Assembly: GCA_024742755.1 (NCBI GenBank)
Contig: JANSXW010000024.1
Location: forward strand, 1-56,102
DNA: 56,102 bases
Origin: a bacterium
Lineage (GTDB): Bacteria > Bacteroidota > Bacteroidia > Chitinophagales > Saprospiraceae
Direction: 5' to 3'
Part shown: positions 25,345 to 34,400 of the stretch, one piece after another
Layout: each line of letters begins with the position of its first letter
How positions within the stretch are numbered: position 1 is the first letter of the stretch
The notes under the pieces: generated by a model
The model's database searches: none
What the model was told of the DNA's origin: nothing
What the model saw: the letters and a program-made list of their open reading frames with translations, nothing else
Made by a program: the position numbers and the translations under genes

Positions 25345-28300
25345 ATGAAAAAAATTACTTTCCTCCTGTTGTGCCTGATCCCGTTTTGGGGCATGGCGCA
25401 ATCCGAGCCCACTGTGGCTGCCCCTGCGCCCACACAAGATGCAGGGAATGTGATTTCTCTGTTTAGTGATGCCTATACGGATGTGCCTGTGAATACCTTC
25501 GCAGCTCCCTGGAGTGCCGGTATGGTATCAGATGTACAGGTCGATGGCAATGCTGCCAAGCTCTATACCAATTTGGACTTCGCTGGTATCGAAATGCTTG
25601 ACGGTAACGCATTAGACCTGGTTGCAGCTGGCATGACACACCTCCACGTTGATGTATGGACACCGAATGCGACGACTTTCCGTATCAACATGGTCGACTT
25701 TGGTGGCGATGGCTTTGGTGGTGGCAATGACACCAACTTTAACCTGCCGTTTGAGAACTTTACGCAGGGCGAGTGGGTCAGCCTGGATATCCCGCTGACG
25801 GATTTTGCAGGGATGAATCAGACGGATGTTTCACAGCTGGTCCTCTCTGCGGTACCGGTTGGCGAGAGCACCGTGTACCTGGATAACCTGTTCTTCTACG
25901 CAGGCGTGCTGCCCCCGGCTCAGATGGACCTGCCGGTGACTTTCGACGAAGACAACGTACTCTACAGCACAATCGATTTTGGCGGCACCTCTTCCATGCT
26001 GGTAGAAGACCCTGAAAATGCAGGCAATACCGTGGTACAGACCGTTAAAATGGCCGGCGCAGAAATTTGGGCAGGCACGACTCTGTCTGAAAATCTAGGC
26101 GGTACGCCAAACGACCCTGGTTTTGCCAGCGCTATTCCATTTTCCTTTGCGGAAAGCGTGATTTCCGTTCGGGTTTGGTCGCCCGCAGCTGATATTCCGG
26201 TCCGCCTGAAGGTTGAGAACTCCATGAACGCTGGTGTTTTCGTGGAAACGGAAGCGATGACTACAGCAGCCGGAGCCTGGCAGACGCTGGAGTTTGAGTT
26301 CAAGAATCAGGTAGACGGCACACCAGCCATTGATTATGCAGCGATGTATGACAAGTTGTCTATCTTTTTTGACTTCGGCACTTCTCCCGCTGCAGATGCT
26401 ACCTACTACTGGGACGATGTGATCTTTACCGGCACGACTACTGTAGGCGGTACAACTCCTATGACCGCTGCGCCAACCCCAACTGAAGATCCCGCCAATG
26501 TGATTTCCCTGTTCAGCGATGCCTACACAGACGTACCGGTGAATACCTTCCTGGCTGTGTGGAGCAATGCCGCTTTGGAAGACATCGAAATTGAAGGCAA
26601 CCCCACAAAGCTTTACACCAACCTGGACTTTGCGGGTATTGAAATGCTGAATGAAAATGCTCTTGACCTCGTTGCAGCCGGCATGACCCACCTGCACGTG
26701 GATGTATGGACACCCAATGCCACGACTTTCCGCGTCAACATGGTCGACTTTGGTGGTGATGGCTTCGGTGGTGGCAACGACACCAACTTCAACCTGCCGT
26801 TTGAGAACTTTACCCCTGGCGAATGGGTCAGCCTGGATATTCCGCTGACTGACTTTATGGGCATGAATCAGACCGATGTTTCTCAGCTCGTGCTTTCAGC
26901 GGTACCGGCCGGGGCGAGCACCATTTATCTGGACAACCTGTATTTCTATCAGGGCGTTACCCCCCCTGCGCAGATGAACCTGCCCGTGACATTCGATGAG
27001 GACAACGTACTCTACAGCACAATCGATTTTGGCGGCACCACTTCTATGCTGGTCGAAGACCCTGAGAACGCAGGCAACACCGTCGTACAGACCGTAAAAA
27101 TGGCAGGCGCAGAAATTTGGGCAGGCACGACTCTGTCTGAAAACCTGGGCGGCACACCAAACGACCCTGGTTTTGCCAGTGCCATTCCATTCTCCTTCAC
27201 GGAAAGCATAATTTCCGTTCGGGTTTGGTCACCGGCAGCTGATATTCCCGTTCGACTGAAGGTGGAATCTTCACTGGACGCCGGTATATTTGTGGAAACT
27301 GAATCCAATACCACCGCAGCCGGAGCCTGGCAGACGCTGGAGTTTGAATTCAAGAATCAGGTGGATGGCACACCAGCCATTGATTATGCAGCGATGTACG
27401 ACAAGCTGTCCATCTTCTTCGACTTCGGCTCGTCCCCTATGGAGGATGTGACCTACTACTGGGACGATGTCATCTTTACCGGCACCACTACCGGAAGTCA
27501 GGAGCCGATGGTAGCTGCACCAACACCAACCGAAGACCCTGCCAACGTGATTTCCCTGTTCAGCGATGCTTATACGGATGTGGCTGTGAATACCTTCCTG
27601 GCCGTTTGGAGCAATGCCGCTTTAGAGGATATCGAAATCGAAGGCAATCCAACGAAGCTGTACACCAACCTGGACTTTGCCGGCATTGAGATGCTGGATG
27701 TCAACGCCATTGACCTGGTCGCAGCTGAGATGACCCACCTGCACGTGGATGTCTGGACACCAAATGCCACGACTTTCCGCGTTAATATGGTGGACTTCGG
27801 CGGTGACGGTTTTGGTGGAGGTAATGATACCAACTTCGAGATTCCGTTTGAGAACTTTACGCTTGGGTCATGGGTCAGCCTGGATATTCCGCTGACAGAC
27901 TTTGAAGGCATGAATCAGGACGATGTTTCTCAGCTTGTACTTTCAGCTGTGCCTGCCGGGGCGAGCACCATCTACCTGGACAACCTGTATTTCTACAAGC
28001 AGGAAGTGCAGACTGGCGACCAAATGGACCTGCCGGTTACCTTCGATGACCCTGATGTGCTGTACAACACCGTTGACTTCGGCGGGACCTCCTCGACTAT
28101 CGTCGAAGACCCCGAGGAAGCAGGCAATATGGTCGTGGAAACGGTGAAGATGGCAGGCGCAGAAACCTGGGCTGGCACTACACTGTCTGAAGATATGGGC
28201 GGCACACCAAACGATCCTGGTTTTGCCTCAGCCATTCCATTCACAGAGGAGGCGAGCATCATTTCCGTACGGGTATGGTCACCTGCTGCCGATATTCCGG

Positions 28301-29313
28301 TCCGCCTGAAAGTGGAGAACTCTATGGACGCGGCAGTATCGGTAGAAACGCAGACGCCAACTACGGAAGCTGGTGCATGGCAGACGCTGGAGTTTGAATT
28401 CAAGAATAACGCAGGCGGTACGCCGGCACTCGACTATGAGGCTGTATACAACAAGCTGTCTATTTTCTTCGATTTCGGTACTTCTCCGGCAGAAGACGCA
28501 ACCTATTACTGGGATGACATCATCTTTACGGGCACCACATCTACAGGAGAGGACCCCACGCCAATGGAGCCTGCGCCAACACCTACCGTTGACCCGGCAT
28601 TCGTGATCTCTATGTTCAGCGATGCCTACGACGATGTACCGGTAGATACCTGGCTCACGACCTGGAGCGCAGCGAACCTGGAAGATATCGAGATCGAAGG
28701 CAACCCGACCAAATTGTATACTGCACTGGACTTTGCCGGTGTAGAAACGGTTGGCCCCAACGCCATCGATTTGGTATCTACAGAAATGACGCACCTGCAC
28801 GTAGATTTCTGGTCGCCTAACAGCACCACTTTCCGTATTAAGCTGGTCGACTTTGGCGGAGACGGCTTCGGTGGAGACAACGATACCGAATTTGAAATTC
28901 CGTTCGAACTGGCACAGGAAGAATGGGTAAGCCTTGATATTCCACTGGTTGACTTTGAGGGTATGAATCAGGATGATATCTCACAGTTCATCATCTCATC
29001 TCTGCCAGCAGGAGGGTCTACGGTCTACCTGGACAACATTTACTACTATGACGCAGATCCAAGCAGTACGAATGCCCCTGAGCTCGGTGTAGCCAAGGCT
29101 TTCCCGAACCCGGGCCACGATAACTTTACCATTACCGCACCTGCTATTATGGAGGAGGTGACACTTTACAACGCTGCAGGCCAGGCCGTGAAAACCTGGC
29201 AGCCACTGAGCACGCAGCTGGAGGTGGACGCTTCTAACCTGAACCCCGGCGTTTACGTCGCAATGGTTCAGTCTGGCAACCGCCTGATGGTGGTCCGCCT
29301 GATCAAGCAGTAA
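25345..29313 (+). CDS. Giant tandem-module T9SS surface protein of the beta-glucan locus
   Basis: A 1322-residue secreted protein (signal MKKITFLLLCLIPFWGMAQ). Two module types alternate. Type A (SLFSDAYTDVPVNT..., FGGDGFGGGNDT, YLDNL.FY) lies at about residues 27-190, 372-537, 721-885 and 1075-1235. Type B (DLPVTFDEDNVLYSTIDFGG..., SVRVWSPAADIPVRLKVE, YYWDDVIFTG) lies at about 193-366, 545-715 and 893-1067. A T9SS type A sorting domain ends it (AFPNPGHDNFTI; NPGVYVAMVQSGNRLMVVRLIKQ). Type B is the same module as in the SusE-like lipoprotein. There is no catalytic signature, so it is most likely a multivalent glycan-binding or adhesion protein. The modules are nearly identical in places even at DNA level. 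A UUCG-loop terminator follows. Confidence 0.85.
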   Translation: MKKITFLLLCLIPFWGMAQSEPTVAAPAPTQDAGNVISLFSDAYTDVPVNTFAAPWSAGMVSDVQVDGNAAKLYTNLDFAGIEMLDGNALDLVAAGMTHLHVDVWTPNATTFRINMVDFGGDGFGGGNDTNFNLPFENFTQGEWVSLDIPLTDFAGMNQTDVSQLVLSAVPVGESTVYLDNLFFYAGVLPPAQMDLPVTFDEDNVLYSTIDFGGTSSMLVEDPENAGNTVVQTVKMAGAEIWAGTTLSENLGGTPNDPGFASAIPFSFAESVISVRVWSPAADIPVRLKVENSMNAGVFVETEAMTTAAGAWQTLEFEFKNQVDGTPAIDYAAMYDKLSIFFDFGTSPAADATYYWDDVIFTGTTTVGGTTPMTAAPTPTEDPANVISLFSDAYTDVPVNTFLAVWSNAALEDIEIEGNPTKLYTNLDFAGIEMLNENALDLVAAGMTHLHVDVWTPNATTFRVNMVDFGGDGFGGGNDTNFNLPFENFTPGEWVSLDIPLTDFMGMNQTDVSQLVLSAVPAGASTIYLDNLYFYQGVTPPAQMNLPVTFDEDNVLYSTIDFGGTTSMLVEDPENAGNTVVQTVKMAGAEIWAGTTLSENLGGTPNDPGFASAIPFSFTESIISVRVWSPAADIPVRLKVESSLDAGIFVETESNTTAAGAWQTLEFEFKNQVDGTPAIDYAAMYDKLSIFFDFGSSPMEDVTYYWDDVIFTGTTTGSQEPMVAAPTPTEDPANVISLFSDAYTDVAVNTFLAVWSNAALEDIEIEGNPTKLYTNLDFAGIEMLDVNAIDLVAAEMTHLHVDVWTPNATTFRVNMVDFGGDGFGGGNDTNFEIPFENFTLGSWVSLDIPLTDFEGMNQDDVSQLVLSAVPAGASTIYLDNLYFYKQEVQTGDQMDLPVTFDDPDVLYNTVDFGGTSSTIVEDPEEAGNMVVETVKMAGAETWAGTTLSEDMGGTPNDPGFASAIPFTEEASIISVRVWSPAADIPVRLKVENSMDAAVSVETQTPTTEAGAWQTLEFEFKNNAGGTPALDYEAVYNKLSIFFDFGTSPAEDATYYWDDIIFTGTTSTGEDPTPMEPAPTPTVDPAFVISMFSDAYDDVPVDTWLTTWSAANLEDIEIEGNPTKLYTALDFAGVETVGPNAIDLVSTEMTHLHVDFWSPNSTTFRIKLVDFGGDGFGGDNDTEFEIPFELAQEEWVSLDIPLVDFEGMNQDDISQFIISSLPAGGSTVYLDNIYYYDADPSSTNAPELGVAKAFPNPGHDNFTITAPAIMEEVTLYNAAGQAVKTWQPLSTQLEVDASNLNPGVYVAMVQSGNRLMVVRLIKQ
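25423..29050 (+). repeat. Tandem coding repeats, period about 1.04-1.06 kb
   Basis: The start of the type A module (GTGATTTC... or GTGATCTC...) recurs at 25450, 26510, 27547 and 28603, with periods of 1060, 1037 and 1056 bases. Some stretches are identical: the 39 bases at 25951-25989 recur at 27001-27039. This indicates recent duplication or gene conversion within the gene. Confidence 0.85.
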
Positions 29314-29361
29314 ACCAAAAATTAGGTTTCATACTACGTATTTCTTGAGCTACAATTGGAT

Positions 29362-29391
29362 GAAACCCTGTCTCTTCGGAGGCAGGGTTTC
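29362..29391 (+). terminator. Intrinsic terminator with UUCG tetraloop
   Basis: GAAACCCTG (29362-29370) pairs with CAGGGTTTC (29383-29391), and an inner TCTC/GAGG adds four pairs including one G-U. This closes a C(TTCG)G tetraloop, which is unusually stable. The tail TTGTATTTG is only moderately T-rich. It ends the beta-glucan operon and lies before the stop of the convergent aldo/keto reductase. Confidence 0.75.
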
Positions 29392-29404
29392 TTGTATTTG
29401 GAAG

Positions 29405-30313
29405 CTATGCAACTTCTGATCCGGTTGAGGCCTGCAACAGTTCAAACCATTCTTCCCGGCTCAGCATGATGTGTGCCGCATCCGCAGCCGCTCTGAGGCG
29501 TTCTATACGGGCCGTGCCCACCACAGGCAGAATGCCGGAAGGGTGCCGCATCAGCCAGGCCAGCAGCAGCTGATCTGCTCCGATATCTTGTTCCCGTCTT
29601 TCGATGATTGCCCGTGCGGTGCTAAGGATGCGTTGCGCTTGCTCACCGGGCGAGGCGCTGAAGATGCTGCCCCCGCCCAGTGGCGACCATGCCATGGGCC
29701 GGATCCGGTGCTGCTGGCATTGATCGAGGGTGCCATCGGTGAAGGGCGGCAGGTGGAGCAAGGAAGCTTCTACCTGATTGGTAACGAGTGGAAAACGGCT
29801 GTTGAGCAAATCAAACTGAGCGGGCGTGAAGTTGGATACCCCAAAATAGCGCACCTTTCCTTCCTTTTTTAGGTATTCAAACTCCCCGGCGATTAGATCA
29901 GCGTCCATCAAAGGGCTGGGCCGGTGGATAAGCAGGAGGTCGATGTAGTCTGTATTCAAATTGCGCAGGGAGCGGTCTACAGAGGCGCGGATGTGCTCCG
30001 GGCTTGTATCGTACGACTTGATGCGGTGACGGGGCCGCTGTGGCACCTGCATTTTGATGCCGCATTTGGTCACCAGTTGGATTTGTTCCCGAAGACCCGG
30101 CTTAAGCTTCAGGGCCTCGCCAAATTCCGCTTCGGTGGTGTAATTTCCGTAGATATCCGCATGGTCGAAAGTGGTCACACCATACTCCACGCTTGCTTCC
30201 ATTAGCCGGAGCATGTCCTGGGTGTTGAGCTGATGCCCCCAAAGCCCCCATTTCATGACGCCAAAAACGATGCGGGAAAATTGGGGGCCGTGCTCAGAAA
30301 GGGAAGTAGCCAT
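29405..30313 (-). CDS. Aldo/keto reductase, YdhF-like
   Basis: A 302-residue cytosolic NADPH-dependent oxidoreductase of the aldo/keto reductase superfamily with a TIM-barrel fold. The catalytic tetrad is visible: D50 and Y55 in TFDHADIYGNY, K83 in LVTKCGI, and H130 in LLLIHRPSP. Later blocks VRYFGVSNFTPAQFDLL, AWSPLGGGSIF and LPVVGTARIERL are typical of the E. coli YdhF branch. The substrate is unknown; sugars or small aldehydes are possible. It is a stand-alone gene converging on the beta-glucan operon. Confidence 0.92.
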   Translation of the reverse strand: MATSLSEHGPQFSRIVFGVMKWGLWGHQLNTQDMLRLMEASVEYGVTTFDHADIYGNYTTEAEFGEALKLKPGLREQIQLVTKCGIKMQVPQRPRHRIKSYDTSPEHIRASVDRSLRNLNTDYIDLLLIHRPSPLMDADLIAGEFEYLKKEGKVRYFGVSNFTPAQFDLLNSRFPLVTNQVEASLLHLPPFTDGTLDQCQQHRIRPMAWSPLGGGSIFSASPGEQAQRILSTARAIIERREQDIGADQLLLAWLMRHPSGILPVVGTARIERLRAAADAAHIMLSREEWFELLQASTGSEVA

Positions 30314-30536
30314 AAGTCTGTGGTTTTACGTTGGGCTAAAGGTAGCAAGCTCTCGGGGATTCCTATCGAACTATGTTTTGCATTAACTTTTGCTTTTACT
30401 CAGTTAGAATTTTCTGACTTTTGACTTTAAAAATGGAATACAAGGTTTTCTATGCGGTCAAAGGTTTAAGCCATGAGCTGAGGTCCCCGTGTTGCTTTGG
30501 GTCGCCTGATTGGCTCAAGCCTTGATTGGCAGGTCA

Positions 30537-31406
30537 TTAGCCTCCTGCCTCCGGAGCTGACGGCTCTTCACCGAGCAGAAGGCTGACGAAATAGTCCGGC
30601 AGCATCACATGCACCGGGTGTTCCTGACCAGGCAGTGCAATAAGGGGTGTTTGGAAAGGCAGCAACGCCTGCAAATAAGTCGAATTTTCAAAAGGGACAA
30701 GGGTATCGGCGGTGCCATGAATGAGGGTCGTGGGCACTTTTACCGACTGAAACAGGGGCAGGGCTTCCCGTAGCGCCTGCGGGTGGCCCAGCTTTTCTAC
30801 ATTGGAAACCCAAATCGGGCAGGGGAGCAGGTAGCGGAAAAACTGGAAATTGATCCAGTAAGATATACCGAATGTCACTTCCAGTTCCGGGTCGTAAGCA
30901 CCGGAAACTCCATAGATGCGCGTTATCCGCTCCGGTGCCAGCGCGCCAAGTGCCACTGCGACCGGCGCCCCGTAACTATGCCCCAAAACTACGGCAGGTT
31001 TGGATTGCGCAGTGAGAATGGGGAGCAGGGCCTGGCCTTGGGCAATCACAGAGGGCTCGGCCTCCCTGGGACGCGTACCGCCGTAGCCGGGCCGCTCCGG
31101 AACAAGGAGGTAGTATTGTTCGTAAATCCGGTCCCGCTTAGCAATGGCCAGCCAGTCGAACAACCCGCCCGGCGCACCGTGAATAAGCAAAAGGGGCATC
31201 TTGGTGGTGTCGCCAATCTGTAGGTAGCGCACCTCGCCGGGCGTAAATCGGATAGCCAAAGGCTGCTCCACTTCACTGTAAAGCCAGCGGGCGCCCTTTT
31301 CGGAGCTTAAAAACCGGTCAGCACCCGCAACCAGCAACAATAATAGGACCAACAGCCCGGCGAGGCTGATCAGCACCCATTTCAGGATTCGTTTTACTTT
31401 TTTCAT
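30537..31406 (-). CDS. Membrane-anchored alpha/beta hydrolase
   Basis: A 289-residue protein starting MKKVKRILKWVLISLAGLLVLLLLLVAG, a basic n-region plus one membrane helix. The hydrolase domain has the oxyanion motif HGAPGG (76-81), nucleophile S144 in GHSYG, an Asp in HGTADTLVP and a His in PGQEHPVH. I take the ATG at 31406, which overlaps the stop of the upstream PKD gene as ATGA (31403-31406); the open frame extends further back but inside that gene. It may be an esterase, peptidase or epoxide-hydrolase-like enzyme. The tight coupling to a giant secreted protein is unusual. Confidence 0.85.
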   Translation of the reverse strand: MKKVKRILKWVLISLAGLLVLLLLLVAGADRFLSSEKGARWLYSEVEQPLAIRFTPGEVRYLQIGDTTKMPLLLIHGAPGGLFDWLAIAKRDRIYEQYYLLVPERPGYGGTRPREAEPSVIAQGQALLPILTAQSKPAVVLGHSYGAPVAVALGALAPERITRIYGVSGAYDPELEVTFGISYWINFQFFRYLLPCPIWVSNVEKLGHPQALREALPLFQSVKVPTTLIHGTADTLVPFENSTYLQALLPFQTPLIALPGQEHPVHVMLPDYFVSLLLGEEPSAPEAGG

Positions 31407-34400
31407 CGTAGCTTTAACAACCGCTCCTGCCAGAAGTAGTTTGCAGCTTCCAATCTTAACAGATAAGTACCGGCAGGGTAGGGCGTCAGCGGGATGCGCA
31501 GTTCTGATCCGGTCAAGGCCCAACGCCCGGCTTCCTGTCCCTGCATCGTGTACAGCACCGCCTGCCCTTCAGTCAGCCCGGGCGCGATCAGCCAGGCTGC
31601 ATCATTCGCCGGATTTGGGAAAAGCCTTACCGGGGAACTTTCAGGTGTTTCGGTACCCACAATCACCACCTCAATCGTATCGCAATAGGTACTGCTGCCA
31701 CAGAGGTCAGCAGCGGTCAGGCAAACCGGGTACAGCCCGGACTGCTCATAGGTGTGGATGGGGTTGGGGGTGCCAGAGGTGTTGCCGTCTCCAAAGTCCC
31801 AGCTCCATTCCGTGACGGTATTGTCGGCCAGTTCGAAAAAACTAACGGTGCCATCCTCGCCAATCCAGTTGTAATTGACCCAGGGCGGGGAACAGGTAAC
31901 TGTTATGGAATCACAAAGCTGGGTGCTTCCGCAAATGTTGCTGGCGGTCAGGCAGACCTGATAGGCGCCGGGTTGCGAATATGTATGCATAGGGGCTTGT
32001 TGAGTGCTGCTTTGCCCGTCACCGAATGTCCAGAGCCAGGCCACCGCATCGGCAGTGGAGCTGTCCTGGAAAGAGGCCAGGAGTTCATCGGCGGTAAAGC
32101 CGAAGCCAGCCTGCGGGGGCGTGCAGGTAACAGTGATGAGCTCACAGCGCTGGGTAGACCCGCAGACACTGGAGGCCTGCAGGCAGACCAGATAGTTGCC
32201 CGGGCTGCTGAAGGTATGTGTAGGGTTTTGTGCCGTACTGCTGTTGCCATCCCCGAAGGTCCAAAACCAGTTGCCCGGCGTATTGGTGGAAATATCGGTG
32301 AAGTCTACCGCCAGCTCAGTGTTCATGTAGGTGAAATTGGACTGAGGCGCATTGCAGGTAACACCGATGGTCTGGCAGGTTTGGGAGGTCCCGCAAATGC
32401 TGCTTACAGACAGGCAAACGGTGTAGATGCCCGGTTCGGGGAACGTATGTGTGGGGTTCTCCAGATCGCTGGTGGTGCCATCGCCGAAATTCCAGGACCA
32501 GGAAGTGGGGTTATGGGCACTCGCATCTGCGAAGGTGAGGTTAAGCTGGTTGGGCGTGTATTCGAAACCGGCCTCAGGGGCCGCGCAGCTTACGGTTATG
32601 TTTTGACAGGATTCTGTAGTGCCGCATACGCTGCTGACTGTCAAGCAAACGGTATAAGTCCCGGGTGCAGCGTAGGCATGCACAGGGTTGGGCAGGGTGG
32701 AGCCCGTGCCGTCCCCGAAATCCCAGGCCCAGCTGGCCGGGCTGGCCGTTGAGGCATCAGCGAAAGCTACATTCAGCTCGTCGGGCTGGAAGGAGAACTG
32801 CGCCTGAGGCGCTGCACAGCTTACCTGCACGGTTTCACAGTCAGTGGCACTGCCGCAAAGGCTGCCCGCCTCCAGACAAACAGTGTAGGTTCCCGGCTGA
32901 CTATAGGTGTGCATGGGGGTAGGCCCGGTTGCGGAATTGCCATCCCCAAAGGTCCAAAACCAGCTTGTGGGGCTGTTGGTGCTGGCGTCAGTGAAGGACA
33001 CCGAAAGCTCCTCTTCCTGTACGGTAAAGACAGGTTGGGGGGCATTGCAGGAAATGGTGACCTGGGAGCAGGCTGTATTGGAGCCGCAAATGCTTTCGGC
33101 AGTCAGGCAAACTTCGTAAGTGCCTGGTGCGGCATAGCTGTGCGAAGGGTTTTGCTGGGCAGAACTATTCCCATCTCCAAAGGTCCAGGACCAGTTGGTG
33201 GGCGCATTAGTGGTATTATCCTGAAAGTTCACCTGCAACTCATCTGCGGTAGTGGTAAAGGCCGGAGCCGGAGCGGCGCAGCTAACGGCGACCTGCTGGC
33301 ACGACTGATTGCTGCCGCAGGTATTGCTGGTGATGAGACAGATGGTGTAAGTGCCCGGCGCATTGAAGGTGTGCGTGGGGTTGGGTATACCACTGCTGCC
33401 GCCATCGCCAAAGTCCCAGTCCCATTCGGTTGGGGTGTTGGGGCTCAGGTCGGTGAGGGCAACGGTGAGTTCATCAACTTGAACTTCAAAACTGGCCTGT
33501 GGCTCCGGGCAGTCGATAATCACAGGAGCGCAAAACTCATCAGAACCACAGATACTGCTGGTCGTCAGGCAAACCTCGTAAGTGCCGGCAGACCCGTAGG
33601 TATGGGAAGGGTTCTGCTGGGTGGAGGTGTTGCCGTCGCCAAAGTCCCAGCCCCACTGCGCGGGGTTGTTGGAAGAGGCATCAAAAAAGGAAACGCTGAG
33701 CAGATTGGTAACCTGTTCAAAAGCAGCATTGGGCGCCGGGCAACCTACGGATTCGGTTTGGCAGGCGGTATCGCTTACCCCGCATTCGTTGGTTGCAGTC
33801 AGGCAGATTTCGTAAGTGCCGGGAGAGGAGTAGGTATGCATGGCGTTGGCTTGCATCGCGCTGTTCCCATCCCCAAAATCCCAGGACCAGAGGGTGGCGG
33901 TGCCGGGCAGATTTGCCGTAAAGGTGTACGAAAGCCCATTCGCTGAGCTGGCAAAGGCGGCGTTGGGCGGCAGACAGGCAATATCAATGGTCGTGCACGT
34001 GCTCAACAGCCCGCAGGGGCCATTGGACTGCAGGCAGATTTCGAAAACGCCGGTACTTGGAAAGGTAAAGCTGAAACTGCTCCCCCCGCCAACGCCCTGC
34101 CCGTTGACCTGCCAAAACCAGCTATTGGCCTGGACAAAAGAAGTGTCGGTAAAAGTGGCTTCCAGTCCATCCAGGTCGATGCTAAAGCCAAGGGGCGCAT
34201 TGCTGCAATCCAGCTCAATGATTTCGCAAACCACATCGCTGCCGCACACACTTGAGGCAATCAGGCATACTTCGTAGCTGCCCGAACCGGGGAAAAGGTA
34301 TTCGGGAGAAGGGCCGGTAAGAGTGTCCTGCCCGTCAATGACCCAGGCCCACTGTGCTGTGCCGCCATTGGAGTTGTCTTGAAAACTGACCAGCAGGTTG

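Noticed and set aside
30314..30536. Intergenic stretch checked for tRNA, promoter or hairpin
   Set aside because: Only a short direct repeat (TGATTGGC twice) and AT-rich sequence were seen; nothing supportable.
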